A model generated the notes under the pieces. That model did no database searches. It saw only the letters and a program-made list of their open reading frames with translations, and was not told the DNA's origin. DNA of 64,000 nucleotides, taken from assembly GCF_003426815.1 (NCBI RefSeq), contig NZ_QKYK01000001.1, forward strand, positions 1 to 64,000, read 5' to 3'. The translations under genes and the position numbers were made by a program. The DNA is from Desertimonas flava (GTDB taxonomy: Bacteria; Actinomycetota; Acidimicrobiia; Acidimicrobiales; Ilumatobacteraceae). The number at the start of each line of letters is the position of its first letter. Within the stretch, counting starts at the first letter, position 1. Shown here one piece after another: positions 46,059-54,339 of this stretch.

Positions 46059-47441
46059 TCAGGCGAGATCGCGGCGGCGGATGGCGGCGGCGTGGGCGGG
46101 GAAGCCCTCGTGGTCGGCGAGGGCGACGACCGACGGGGCCATGCGGGCCAGCGCCGTGGCGTCGGCGCGGGCGACGGCCGTGCGCTTGACGAACGTCGCC
46201 GCCGTGATGCCCGACGACACCGCGGCGAAGCCGGACGTCGGCAGCGACGCCGGGCAGCCGACCACGAAGTTGGCGGCGCTGAACGGCAGGTGCTGACCGA
46301 CGAGGATCTCGCCGGCGTTGACGAGGGCGTCGACGACGCGCGCTTCGTGTTCCGGCGCCACGGCGACCTGGAGGTGTTCCGGGCCGAAGCGGTTGGCCAC
46401 GGCCACGGCGTCATCCAGGTCGGCGGTGACGACGGCGCCGCCGTTGGCGCCGAGCGAGGCCCTGGCGGCCATCGCCCGGGCCTCGGGCAGGTCGGCGAGC
46501 TGAGATTCGAGGGCGGCGTCCACGGCCGCCACCAGCTCGATGTCGGGGGTGACCAGCACGACCGAGGAGTCGGTGCCGTGCTCGGCCTCGACCAGCAGGT
46601 CGGCCGCCAGCCGAGCCGGGTCGGCGGAGGCGTCGGCGACGACGAGGCTCTCGGTCGGGCCGAGAAGCATCATCGTGACCACGCCGTGGCGCTGCATCTC
46701 GACCTGGGCGAGCGTCACTGCCGGTGAGCCCGGGCCGACGATCATGCGGACCTTGGGGATCGACCCCCCCATCGACTCGGTGCCGAAGCCCATCGCCGCG
46801 ATGCCGGCCGGGCCGTTGACGACGAAGACATCGGTGATCCCGAGCTTGCGACAGACGACGAGCACGGCGGGATCGGCGAGGTCGTCGCCACGGCGGGCAC
46901 CAGGAAGCGGGGGCACGGCCACCACGATGCGGCCGACCCCGGCGACCGTCGCCGGTACACCGAGCTGATAGGCGACGCTGGGGTAGCTCGCCTTCGCCGA
47001 CGGGACGTACAGCCCCACCGACTCCACGGGGGTGATCTTCTCGCCGACCGACAGACCGGGCTCGGCGTCGAACGACCAGTCGCCCAGCCGGGCCAGCTGG
47101 TGCTCGTTGAACGCCCGGCAATGGGCGATGGCGTCGTCGAGCGCGACGTCGAGCTCGTCGCTCACCGTCGCCGCCTCGATCAACTCGGCCGGCACCCGCA
47201 GCTGGTCGGGGGTGAGCACGGCGTCGTCGAACCTCGCCAGCGCGTCACAGACGGCGGCATCGCCACGGGCCTGCACGTCGTCGATCAGATCGGTGATCGA
47301 CGACCGCAGCGCCGGGGCGAAGATGTCGTCGAGCCCGCGGGCGAACAGGGCGTCGCGCGCCGCGTCGTCCATCTCGTTCCAGCGCTGCACCCGCAGCACG
47401 TTCGTTGCGTTGTCCGGCCAGGCAGGCCGCGTCGTCGTCAC
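46059..47441 (-). CDS. Divergent histidinol dehydrogenase-family enzyme
   Basis: This 460-residue protein clearly belongs to the HisD family: VGLYVPSAKASYPS, MIVGPGS, and the catalytic pair Glu-His in NRFGPEHLQV are present. Two usual zinc ligands differ: the Gln of the QAEH motif is Glu285 (EAEH), and the Asp of the GDY motif is Asn391 (AANF). The nearby NHVLPT His is also replaced (ASLPT). It stands away from his genes, beside purA. It may be a paralogue acting on another alcohol, as known for HisD relatives such as sulfopropanediol dehydrogenases, or a diverged HisD; I cannot decide. GTG 47441 lies 7 nt after TACCGT. Confidence 0.8.
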   Translation of the reverse strand: MTTTRPAWPDNATNVLRVQRWNEMDDAARDALFARGLDDIFAPALRSSITDLIDDVQARGDAAVCDALARFDDAVLTPDQLRVPAELIEAATVSDELDVALDDAIAHCRAFNEHQLARLGDWSFDAEPGLSVGEKITPVESVGLYVPSAKASYPSVAYQLGVPATVAGVGRIVVAVPPLPGARRGDDLADPAVLVVCRKLGITDVFVVNGPAGIAAMGFGTESMGGSIPKVRMIVGPGSPAVTLAQVEMQRHGVVTMMLLGPTESLVVADASADPARLAADLLVEAEHGTDSSVVLVTPDIELVAAVDAALESQLADLPEARAMAARASLGANGGAVVTADLDDAVAVANRFGPEHLQVAVAPEHEARVVDALVNAGEILVGQHLPFSAANFVVGCPASLPTSGFAAVSSGITAATFVKRTAVARADATALARMAPSVVALADHEGFPAHAAAIRRRDLA

Positions 47442-47448
47442 CCACGAG

Positions 47449-47454
47449 ACGGTA
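47449..47454 (-). promoter_or_regulatory. -10 hexamer TACCGT, probable leaderless start of the HisD-like gene
   Basis: On the minus strand TACCGT is followed by exactly 7 nt and GTG 47441. No Shine-Dalgarno sequence is present. Confidence 0.5.
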
Positions 47455-47516
47455 TCGGCCGGCTCTCGCCGCCGCCCCACGACTTGACGGCCTGGGTGGC
47501 CCCCGGTAGCCAGCAC

Positions 47517-47522
47517 TAGCCT
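47517..47522 (+). promoter_or_regulatory. -10 hexamer TAGCCT, probable leaderless start of purA
   Basis: TAGCCT is followed by exactly 7 nt and ATG 47530, with no Shine-Dalgarno sequence. Confidence 0.5.
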
Positions 47523-47529
47523 GGGGCAA

Positions 47530-48801
47530 ATGCCAGTCACCGTCGTCGTCGGCGCGCAATGGGGAGACGAGGGGAAGGCCAAGGTCATCGACCTGCTCTC
47601 CAAGGAGCACGGCTACGTGGTCCGCTACCAGGGGGGACACAATGCCGGCCACACCGTGGTCGTGGGCGGCGAGAGGTACGCCCTGCAGCTCACGCCGAGC
47701 GGCGTCTTCTACGACCATGTGATCCCCGTCATCGGCAACGGCGTCGTCGTCGACCTGCCGACGCTGTTCGCCGAGATCGACGCCCTCACCGCTCGAGGGA
47801 TCAGCTGCGAGCGGCTCCGCGTGTCGAGCCTCGCCCACCTCATCTTCCCGTGGCACCAGGCCCACGACGCCATCGCCGAGGCGATGCGGGGCGACGACAA
47901 GATCGGCACCACGCTCAAGGGGATCGGTCCGGCGTACGCCGACAAGGCCCGGCGCGTCGGCATCCGCGCCGGCGACGTCCTCGATCCGGAGCGCTTCGCC
48001 GAGCACGTGCGGGCGAGGGCGCTCGCCGAGAACAAGCTCATCGCCGAGAGCGGGGGCGAACCGGTCGACGTCGACGGGGTGGTGGCCACGTTCCGCGATC
48101 TCGGCGCTCGGCTCGTTCCCTACGTCACCGACACGGTCAGCCTGCTCCATGACGCCCTCGCCACCGGGGCGCACGTGCTGCTCGAGGGAGCGCAGGCGAC
48201 GTTCCTCGATCTCGACCACGGCACCTATCCGTACGTCACCTCGTCGAACCCGACCGCCGGCGGTGCCTGTGCCGGCACCGGCCTCGGGCCGCGTGACATC
48301 GACCGCATCGTCGGCATCACCAAGGCCTACACCACACGCGTCGGCTCGGGACCGTTCCCCACCGAGCTCACCGACGACGACGGCGACCGGCTCGTCGACG
48401 TCGGGCGGGAGTTCGGCACGGTGACCGGGCGCCGCCGCCGGGCCGGCTGGCTCGACTGCGTCATGCTGCGCCAGGCGGTGCGCCTCAACAGCCTCACCGA
48501 ACTGGCGTTGACCAAGCTCGACGTGCTCGACGGCTTCGACACGGTGAAGGTGTGCACCGACTACCGCGTCGACGGCCGCACGCTCACGTCGTACCCCGAT
48601 CGGGCCGACGTGTTGGCCAACGTCGAGCCGGTGTACGAGACGCTCGAGGGCTGGGGCACCGGCCTCGGCGGCGTCCGCGAACCGGCGAACCTCCCGGCGG
48701 GTGCGAGGGCGCTGATCGAGCTCGTCGAGCGCCAGGTCGGCGTGCCCGTCCGTGTCGTCGGCGTCGGTGCCGAACGCGACGATTACCTGATCTGGAGCTG
48801 A
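47530..48801 (+). CDS. purA: Adenylosuccinate synthetase
   Basis: This 423-residue enzyme is standard length. It joins IMP and aspartate with GTP to adenylosuccinate, the first committed step to AMP. Visible signatures are VVGAQWGDEGKAK at the N-terminus (catalytic Asp; the usual GKGK here is GKAK), QGGHNAGHTV with the catalytic His, and TRVGSGPFPTEL. It is followed after 94 bp by purB, which acts next in the pathway. Start ATG 47530 lies 7 nt after a -10 hexamer (leaderless). Confidence 0.97.
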   Translation: MPVTVVVGAQWGDEGKAKVIDLLSKEHGYVVRYQGGHNAGHTVVVGGERYALQLTPSGVFYDHVIPVIGNGVVVDLPTLFAEIDALTARGISCERLRVSSLAHLIFPWHQAHDAIAEAMRGDDKIGTTLKGIGPAYADKARRVGIRAGDVLDPERFAEHVRARALAENKLIAESGGEPVDVDGVVATFRDLGARLVPYVTDTVSLLHDALATGAHVLLEGAQATFLDLDHGTYPYVTSSNPTAGGACAGTGLGPRDIDRIVGITKAYTTRVGSGPFPTELTDDDGDRLVDVGREFGTVTGRRRRAGWLDCVMLRQAVRLNSLTELALTKLDVLDGFDTVKVCTDYRVDGRTLTSYPDRADVLANVEPVYETLEGWGTGLGGVREPANLPAGARALIELVERQVGVPVRVVGVGAERDDYLIWS

Positions 48802-48828
48802 CGATGACCGCTGGTGGACGCCAACCGA

Positions 48829-48883
48829 GTGTCGAACGTCCGATAGGGGGGCGCCCGACACTCCGGAGCACTTCAACACTCGG
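48829..48883. repeat. Inverted repeat between purA and purB
   Basis: CCGAGTGT (48829-48836) and ACACTCGG (48876-48883) are exact complements with a G-run (GGGGGG) between. The role could be partial termination or a regulatory structure before purB. Confidence 0.35.
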
Positions 48884-48895
48884 GTGGGTCGGGGC

Positions 48896-50206
48896 GTGAT
48901 TCCGAGGTACACCACGCCGGAGATGGGGGAGGTGTGGGCCGACACCACCAGGTTCGGGCGCTGGCTCGAGATCGAGTTGCTCGCCACCGAGGCCCACGCC
49001 GCGCTCGGCGTCGTCCCTGACGCCGACGCCGTCGCCTGCCGCGAGCGCGCCCCGCAGACCGACGCGGCGTTCGTCGCCGCCGTCTCCGAACGGGAACGGA
49101 TCACCGACCACGACGTCGCCGCGTTCGTCGACGTGGTCCAGGCGGCGATCGGTGCCCCGGCCGGGTCGTGGATCCACTACGGGCTCACCTCGTCGGACGT
49201 CGTCGACACGGCCCTGTGCCTCGCGATGCGCGACGCCGGCCGGCTCCTCGTCAGCGCCGCCGACACCCTGATCGCCACCGTCACCGACCTGGCGACGACC
49301 CACCGGGACACCGTCATGATCGGCCGGACCCACGGCATCCACGCCGAACCGACGACGTTCGGAGCCAAGGCGGCCCTGTGGGCGCTGCAACTCGATCGCG
49401 ACCGCACACGCTTGCGCACGGCAACAGAGACCGTAGCGGTGTGCAAACTGTCGGGCGCCGTCGGCACCTACTCCAACGTCGAGCCGGCCGTCGAGCACCA
49501 CGTCGCCGAGGCTCTCGGGCTCACGGCGGTTCCGGCGACCCAGGTGATCGCCCGCGACCGGCACGCCGAGCTCCTCTATGCCTGTGCGTCGACCGCGGCG
49601 ACATGTGAGTTGATCGCCGTCGAGCTCCGGCACCTCCAGCGCACCGAGGTGGGCGAGGTGCTCGAAGGCTTCAAACCGGGCCAGAAGGGCTCGTCGGCGA
49701 TGCCGCACAAGCGCAACCCGATCTCGGCCGAGACCATCAGCGGTCTCGCCCGCGTGGTTCGCTCGAACCTGCTCGCCGCACTCCAGGACGTCGCCCTGTG
49801 GCACGAACGGGACATCTCCCATTCATCGGTGGAGCGGATCATCGTTCCCGACTCGACGACGCTGGTGCACTACTGCCTGCAACGACTCAATCGGCTCCTC
49901 GGCGGCCTCGTGGTCAACGTCGACCGCATGCGGGACAACCTGTGGTCGAGCCGCGGCTTGGTGTTCAGCCAGCCGGTGCTCCTGGCGCTCGTCGCGGCGG
50001 GACGCTCTCGCGACGACGCCTATCGGATCGTGCAGCGCAACGCCCTGCGTTCCTGGGAGGAGGGTGTCGACTTTCGTCAGTTGCTGGAGAACGACGCCGA
50101 CGTGACGCTCACGCCGCAACAACTCGACGAGGCCTTCGACCTCGCCCGTTCCGTCCGAAACATCGACCGAGTTTTCAGCGAACTGCACTCGATGGCGAGT
50201 CGCTGA
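48896..50206 (+). CDS. purB: Adenylosuccinate lyase
   Basis: This 436-residue member of the fumarase/aspartase superfamily has the signature SSAMPHKRNPI near residue 265 and TSSDVVDTAL early on. It cleaves adenylosuccinate to AMP and fumarate and also acts on SAICAR in purine synthesis. GTG 48896 gives the usual IPRYTTPEM start; an in-frame GTG at 48884 adds only four residues. It lies after purA on the same strand. Confidence 0.96.
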   Translation: MIPRYTTPEMGEVWADTTRFGRWLEIELLATEAHAALGVVPDADAVACRERAPQTDAAFVAAVSERERITDHDVAAFVDVVQAAIGAPAGSWIHYGLTSSDVVDTALCLAMRDAGRLLVSAADTLIATVTDLATTHRDTVMIGRTHGIHAEPTTFGAKAALWALQLDRDRTRLRTATETVAVCKLSGAVGTYSNVEPAVEHHVAEALGLTAVPATQVIARDRHAELLYACASTAATCELIAVELRHLQRTEVGEVLEGFKPGQKGSSAMPHKRNPISAETISGLARVVRSNLLAALQDVALWHERDISHSSVERIIVPDSTTLVHYCLQRLNRLLGGLVVNVDRMRDNLWSSRGLVFSQPVLLALVAAGRSRDDAYRIVQRNALRSWEEGVDFRQLLENDADVTLTPQQLDEAFDLARSVRNIDRVFSELHSMASR

Positions 50207-50221
50207 CGAGATCGTCGATGG

Positions 50222-50249
50222 TCCGGGCGGCGGTTGACCACCGCCCGGA
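50222..50249. terminator. Hairpin between convergent purB and small protein gene
   Basis: CCGGGCGG (50223-50230) and CCGCCCGG (50241-50248) pair, extended by one base on each side, around a 10-nt loop that itself contains GGT/ACC. Confidence 0.5.
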
Positions 50250-50261
50250 TCGCCGGACAGT

Positions 50262-50681
50262 TCACGAGCCCTTGCGGGTGATTCCTGCCTTCTTCAGCAC
50301 CGCGGCATCGACGCCGACTTCGCGCCATGCGGAGTAGTTGATTCCCTGACGCTCGCCGTAGGACTTGGCCACGGAGATGAAGGACTTCTCGATCGCCGCG
50401 TGATCGACCCCCGACGAGCGGGTGTGCAACTCCTTCTCGAGATTGCGCCGTTCCTGACGAAGCTTCAATTCAGTCAACGGATCGGCATCCGCCAGTTCGG
50501 CCTCGATGGCCTTCAAGCGTGCTTTGATCGAATCCGGGGTGCGTCGCCGGCCACGACGTGGCTTGTTGGCGCGCAGCGACTCGAGGTACTCACGAACGGC
50601 GCGTCCCTCGATCCGCCCGAGCGCCAACGCGGCCTTGTGCTCGTCGGTCATGGGGCTCTTGGGGCCTCTTTTTGCTGCCAT
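50262..50681 (-). CDS. Small Lys/Arg-rich conserved hypothetical protein
   Basis: This 139-residue basic protein begins AAKRGPKSPM, with a likely helical middle rich in Arg, Leu and Glu (LKAIEAELADADPLTELKLRQERRNLEKEL) that may form a coiled coil. I recognise no domain; the basic N-terminus could bind nucleic acid (inference). ATG 50681 sits exactly 7 nt after TAGAGT, so the mRNA is probably leaderless. The coding region is less GC-rich than its neighbours. It is divergent from the TesB-like gene. Confidence 0.8.
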   Translation of the reverse strand: MAAKRGPKSPMTDEHKAALALGRIEGRAVREYLESLRANKPRRGRRRTPDSIKARLKAIEAELADADPLTELKLRQERRNLEKELHTRSSGVDHAAIEKSFISVAKSYGERQGINYSAWREVGVDAAVLKKAGITRKGS

Positions 50682-50688
50682 ACCTGAA

Positions 50689-50694
50689 ACTCTA
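50689..50694 (-). promoter_or_regulatory. -10 hexamer TAGAGT, probable leaderless start of small protein
   Basis: On the minus strand TAGAGT is followed by 7 nt and ATG 50681, with no Shine-Dalgarno sequence. Confidence 0.55.
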
Positions 50695-50762
50695 CGATGT
50701 TCAAAGACCCAAAAGGCAACAGTCTTTGTGGTGCCGCCGGCAAAACGCAGAATGCGACTGAA

Positions 50763-50768
50763 TAGAGT
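50763..50768 (+). promoter_or_regulatory. -10 hexamer TAGAGT, probable leaderless start of the TesB-like gene
   Basis: TAGAGT is followed by 7 nt and ATG 50776. It mirrors the -10 of the divergent small-protein gene. Confidence 0.55.
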
Positions 50769-50775
50769 CGTGTCG

Positions 50776-51612
50776 ATGTTCGAACTGGAGCCCCACGGAC
50801 CCGACACGTTTGTGGGAAGCGGGCCGGAGTATCCCTGGCACAGCCTGTACGGCGGACAGATCGTTGCCCAGGCCCTTCGGGCCGCAGCGCTCACCGTCGA
50901 AGCCGACAAGCCACCCCATTCCCTGCGCGCCTATTTCATCCGGCGCGGCGATGATCGCGAGCCCGTGCGCTACGAGGTCGACCGCATCCGCAACGGTCGC
51001 AGCTTCTCGACGCGCCGTGTCGTCGCTCGCCAGGCGGTCGGGGCCATCCTCAACCTGGAGGCCTCGTTCCAGCGCTTCGAGGAGTCACTGACGATCCAGA
51101 CCGTGACGATGCCGCGGAACGTACCGAGCCCCGACAGCCTCGACGACGTGTCGTGGATCGAGACGTTCGAGCGTCGCGACGTCCCCGACGATGCCGGCGA
51201 CCTGGGCGAACGCACCGGTGGCGGGCGCCTGCTCCGATGGTTCCGGCACACGGGGTCGCCGGGTGAGCTCGACGACCCGGCGGCCGCCCTGCTGCATCAG
51301 TGCTGGCTCGCCTACATCTCCGACGACGTGCCGGCCGAGGCGGTCCTCCACTCCCATCCGCAGTACGTGCCGCGTCCCCCGGTGCCGCCGGGCGAGCCGC
51401 AGCGTCCGGACGACGGCGAGAGCACGAACTACGGGGCGAGCCTCGACCACACGATCTGGTTCCACCGCCCGATGCGAGTCGATCAATGGCACCTTCACGA
51501 TGTGACCTGCCATGGCTTCGTCGGTGGGCGCGGACTGTCCATCGGTCACGTGTTCGCGCTCGACGGGACGCACACCGCCACCTACGCCCAAGAATTCCTC
51601 GCCCGCTTCTGA
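50776..51612 (+). CDS. Acyl-CoA thioesterase II (TesB-like)
   Basis: This 278-residue double-hotdog enzyme has YGGQIVAQALRAAALTV near the N-terminus, HSLRAYFIRRG, and a C-terminal hotdog with SLDHTIWFHRPMRVDQW; the family's catalytic Asp/Thr/Gln region is recognisable (ASLDHTIWFH). It hydrolyses acyl-CoA to free fatty acid and CoA. The start at ATG 50776 follows a -10 hexamer by 7 nt. Neighbours do not point to a pathway. Confidence 0.92.
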   Translation: MFELEPHGPDTFVGSGPEYPWHSLYGGQIVAQALRAAALTVEADKPPHSLRAYFIRRGDDREPVRYEVDRIRNGRSFSTRRVVARQAVGAILNLEASFQRFEESLTIQTVTMPRNVPSPDSLDDVSWIETFERRDVPDDAGDLGERTGGGRLLRWFRHTGSPGELDDPAAALLHQCWLAYISDDVPAEAVLHSHPQYVPRPPVPPGEPQRPDDGESTNYGASLDHTIWFHRPMRVDQWHLHDVTCHGFVGGRGLSIGHVFALDGTHTATYAQEFLARF

Positions 51613-51646
51613 GAGCGCTGTCGCCGAGCGCGCTGCTGAGCCGGAA

Positions 51647-52138
51647 TCAGGGTCCCGTGATGTCGAGGTGATGGTCGACCATGGTGTCGCCGTCGAAGAC
51701 GAATCGGCCGTCGATGGAACTGCCGGCGAGCACCGCAGGTAGCCACAGTTGGTCATCGGCCCACATCTCGTCGAACGGCAGGCGATCGATCGGGAACCAA
51801 TGGGGTATGGCCTCGTCCGTGACAGTGGGGACACCCGTGTACGAGTGGGCGACGAACACATAACCGTGCAGTCGGTAGCCGTCGAGGAACTGGAAGCGCA
51901 GCTCGCCGCGAACTTCGATGTCGCCAGGTTCGACGACGACCTCCTCGATGGTCTCCCGGATCGCCGCCTCGAGTGGCGTCTCACCCGGCTCCAGCCGACC
52001 GCCCGGACCGTTGAACTTGCCCGCGCCGAGGCCACGCAGTTTGCGGATCAGCAGAACGTCGTGGCCGCAGCGGACGAACATCAGCGTCGCCACGTTGTCG
52101 GGCTCCCACGTCGCCCAGTCGATCTCGTCGAGCGTCAC
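51647..52138 (-). CDS. NUDIX hydrolase (MTH1/MutT-like)
   Basis: This 163-residue protein has a NUDIX box GGRLEPGETPLEAAIRETIEE, with the final Gly of the consensus replaced by Val. The run KFNGPGGRLEPGE and the lead-in LMFVRCGHDVLLIRKL are typical of oxidised-nucleotide hydrolases. It probably removes damaged nucleoside triphosphates. GTG 52138 is the likely start, 8 bp after the stop of the upstream oxidoreductase gene; no good Shine-Dalgarno sequence is seen, so coupling to that gene is likely. Confidence 0.85.
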   Translation of the reverse strand: MTLDEIDWATWEPDNVATLMFVRCGHDVLLIRKLRGLGAGKFNGPGGRLEPGETPLEAAIRETIEEVVVEPGDIEVRGELRFQFLDGYRLHGYVFVAHSYTGVPTVTDEAIPHWFPIDRLPFDEMWADDQLWLPAVLAGSSIDGRFVFDGDTMVDHHLDITGP

Positions 52139-52146
52139 GGCGGCGC

Positions 52147-53088
52147 TCAGGCGGTGAGCGACGCCAGGGTGTCGAGATGGTCGAGGTCGGCGAGGTCGAG
52201 CACCTGGAGGTACACCCGCTCGGCGCCGGCGTCCTGCCAACCCTGCAGCGTGGCCTGAGCCTGTTCCACCGTCCCCGCCACACCGTTCTCACGGAGCTCA
52301 TCGGGCTCGCGGCCGATCGCCTTGGCCCGGCGCTCGAACTCGGTGTCGTCGCCGCCGACCGCGGCGACGAGCGCGGCCGAGAAGGTGATCGTCGACGGGT
52401 CGCGGCCCGCCTCCTCGCACGCGGCGATGACGCCCGCCCGCAGGGAGACGAAGTCGTCGAGCGTCTTGAAGGGAGTGTTGAACTCGGCGGCATACCTGGC
52501 GGCGAGCGCCGGGGTGCGCTTCTTGCCGCCGCCACCGATGATGATCGGCACGCCGCCGTCCTGCACCGCCTTGGGAAGGGCGGGGGAGTCGATCACCCTG
52601 TAATGGTCGCCGTCGAACGAGAAGCGCTCACCGACCGGTGCGGCCCATAGCCCGGTGATGAGGGCCAGTTGCTCCTCGAGCCGGTCGAACCGCTCACCCA
52701 GATCGGGGAACGGGATGGCGTAGGCGTCGTGCTCGGCCTGGTACCAGCCGGCGCCCAGGCCGAGGTCGACCCGGCCGCCCGACATCTGGTCGACGCCGGC
52801 GACCTGGATGGCCAGCACGCCGGGGTGCCGGAACGTCGCCGATGTCACGAGCGTGCCGAGACGGATGGTCGACGTGTCTCGAGCGAGGCCGGCGAGCGTC
52901 GTCCAGGCATCGGTCGGGCCGGGAAGGCCGCCCGCCTCGAGGGCACCGCCCATCGCCAGATAGTGGTCGGACCGGAAGAACGCACCGAAGCCGAGCGCCT
53001 CGGCCTTGGTCGCCACGGCGAGCAGATCGTCGTAGGTGGCGCCCTGTTGGGGCTCGGTGAAGATGCGGAGCTGCGAGATGTCGAACAC
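52147..53088 (-). CDS. LLM-class F420-dependent oxidoreductase
   Basis: This 313-residue luciferase-like TIM-barrel protein has RIFTEPQQGATYDDLLAVA, FFRSDHYLAMGG, VAGVDQMSGGRVDLGLGAGW and GGGGKKRTPALAARYA. The class uses reduced F420 (or FMN) to act on a small organic substrate that cannot be inferred. F420 use is common in actinobacteria. GTG 53088 follows TAACGT by 6 nt (leaderless). It is divergent from pyrE and is followed by the NUDIX gene on the same strand. Confidence 0.92.
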   Translation of the reverse strand: MFDISQLRIFTEPQQGATYDDLLAVATKAEALGFGAFFRSDHYLAMGGALEAGGLPGPTDAWTTLAGLARDTSTIRLGTLVTSATFRHPGVLAIQVAGVDQMSGGRVDLGLGAGWYQAEHDAYAIPFPDLGERFDRLEEQLALITGLWAAPVGERFSFDGDHYRVIDSPALPKAVQDGGVPIIIGGGGKKRTPALAARYAAEFNTPFKTLDDFVSLRAGVIAACEEAGRDPSTITFSAALVAAVGGDDTEFERRAKAIGREPDELRENGVAGTVEQAQATLQGWQDAGAERVYLQVLDLADLDHLDTLASLTA

Positions 53089-53094
53089 GGCGCC

Positions 53095-53100
53095 ACGTTA
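53095..53100 (-). promoter_or_regulatory. -10 hexamer TAACGT, probable leaderless start of the F420 oxidoreductase gene
   Basis: On the minus strand TAACGT is followed by 6 nt and GTG 53088. Confidence 0.5.
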
Positions 53101-53102
53101 GG

Positions 53103-53130
53103 GTCCGCCGCAGGATTTCCTGTGGCGGAC
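53103..53130. promoter_or_regulatory. 28-bp dyad between divergent promoters
   Basis: GTCCGCCGCAGG (53103-53114) and CCTGTGGCGGAC (53119-53130) are complementary except at one position, around ATTT. It lies between the two -10 hexamers of divergent genes, so it is more likely an operator than a terminator. Confidence 0.4.
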
Positions 53131-53171
53131 TCTCATGGAGGCCGGACCGGTTCCGCCTACGGTCGCGTTGG

Positions 53172-53177
53172 TAGCGT
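53172..53177 (+). promoter_or_regulatory. -10 hexamer TAGCGT, probable leaderless start of pyrE
   Basis: TAGCGT is followed by exactly 7 nt and ATG 53185, with no Shine-Dalgarno sequence. Confidence 0.55.
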
Positions 53178-53184
53178 CGCCGCC

Positions 53185-53754
53185 ATGGCCGACCTCCCGC
53201 CCCTCGACCCGGCGCGCGCCGCGTTGCGTGACCACGTGCTCGCCCACTCGGTGAAGCACGGCCAGTTCACGCTGAAGTCGGGCGCCACGAGCAGCTGGTT
53301 CCTCGACACCAAGCAGACGGCCTGCCGGCCCGAAGGGATCCTGCTGGTCGCCGACGTCGCCCTCGATCTCATCCCTGCCGACGCGAACGCGATCGGCGGC
53401 CTCACGGTCGGCGCCGACCCGGTCGCCTACGGCGTGGCCGCGGTCGGGGCGACGCGGGGCCGGTCGTTGCGCAGCTTCACGGTGCGCAAGGAGGCCAAGG
53501 ACCACGGGGTGACCGGTCGGGTCGCCGGCGCCCTCCAGCCGGGCGATCGGGTCGTCATCACCGAGGACACGGTCACCCGCGGCACCTCGCTGCTCGAGGC
53601 GGCCGAAGTGGTGCGGGCGTTCGGCGCCGAGCCGGTGCTGATCACGGTCATCGTCGACCGCGGCGGTACGTGCGCGGCGATGGCCGAGGCCGCCGGCATT
53701 CCCTTCGCCCCGATGCTGACGGCTCCCGACCTCGGCTTCCCCTTCGGCTCGTAG
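53185..53754 (+). CDS. pyrE: Orotate phosphoribosyltransferase
   Basis: This 189-residue type I phosphoribosyltransferase carries the PRPP-binding loop VVITEDTVTRGTSLLEA and an orotate-side segment (QFTLKSGATSSWFLDTK). It makes OMP from orotate and PRPP in pyrimidine synthesis. The start ATG 53185 lies 7 nt after TAGCGT. The gene is alone on its strand, divergent from the F420-dependent oxidoreductase gene. Confidence 0.93.
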   Translation: MADLPPLDPARAALRDHVLAHSVKHGQFTLKSGATSSWFLDTKQTACRPEGILLVADVALDLIPADANAIGGLTVGADPVAYGVAAVGATRGRSLRSFTVRKEAKDHGVTGRVAGALQPGDRVVITEDTVTRGTSLLEAAEVVRAFGAEPVLITVIVDRGGTCAAMAEAAGIPFAPMLTAPDLGFPFGS

Positions 53755-54339
53755 CGGCTCGCCCGCCCCATCCGGATTCGTGAACTGCTCTCGTCGCGTT
53801 TTCGGGCGCTCCTGTCGCTTTCATGGGTTCTGAACGGTGGAAGTGCGCACGGGGTGGGCCTCTGGGAGCGCGCTGGGTCGGCACGTCGGCGGGGCCGTCG
53901 CGCCTCTCTCGTCTTCTGCTGGCCGCTGGTCGGTCCGCTTCGCCGGTGACGGCTGCTGCTCCGAAGGTGAGGTCGACGTCGGTGGCCGGGTGGACGCTGG
54001 ACAACGTCGAGAATCTGGGGCTCGATCGTGCCATTCGGTGACCTGGGGCTGGATCGTGACGAAAACCGTCACGATCCAGCCCCCGAAAACATCCCCACGA
54101 GCCGAGCCGGCGTCGAGACCCCGAGGTAGATGACGGAGATTGCGGCAACCGCAACCGGCGACCCAAACCGCCCAGTCACACCGACAAGGCGCCGGCGTCC
54201 GACGACCGACGACGGCACTCCAGCCTCAGGAGCAGACGATCGTGCCGAAGTAGAGCGGTCACACCTGTTCCTGACCCACAGGTCCGACAGGAGCGCCCGA
54301 AACGCGACCGTCGGAGGCTGAGAATCAGGTCTTCGGGCA
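53755..54339. other. 585-bp intergenic region without a supported gene
   Basis: The region separates convergent pyrE and the thioesterase gene. It contains one strong inverted repeat (54045-54083) preceded by a related half-site at 54016-54032. The short open frames here (for example 54130-54321) lack a plausible start context or conserved features and are not called. It may hold a degraded gene, but I cannot identify one. Confidence 0.6.
54045..54083. terminator. Perfect 17-bp inverted repeat downstream of pyrE
   Basis: Arms 54045-54061 and 54067-54083 are exact complements with loop AAAAC. The core GGATCGTGACG is shared with the palindrome at 23387-23457. Confidence 0.7.

Noticed and set aside
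47245-49104. A 619-codon open frame on the minus strand
   Set aside because: It covers purA antisense and shows no recognisable motif.
53089-53184. A small RNA gene between the F420 oxidoreductase and pyrE
   Set aside because: The dyad is better explained as an operator between two leaderless promoters; no terminator or known RNA family pattern is seen.
54130-54321. A 63-codon open frame in the pyrE-thioesterase gap
   Set aside because: No start context, no homologous pattern, and low-complexity composition.
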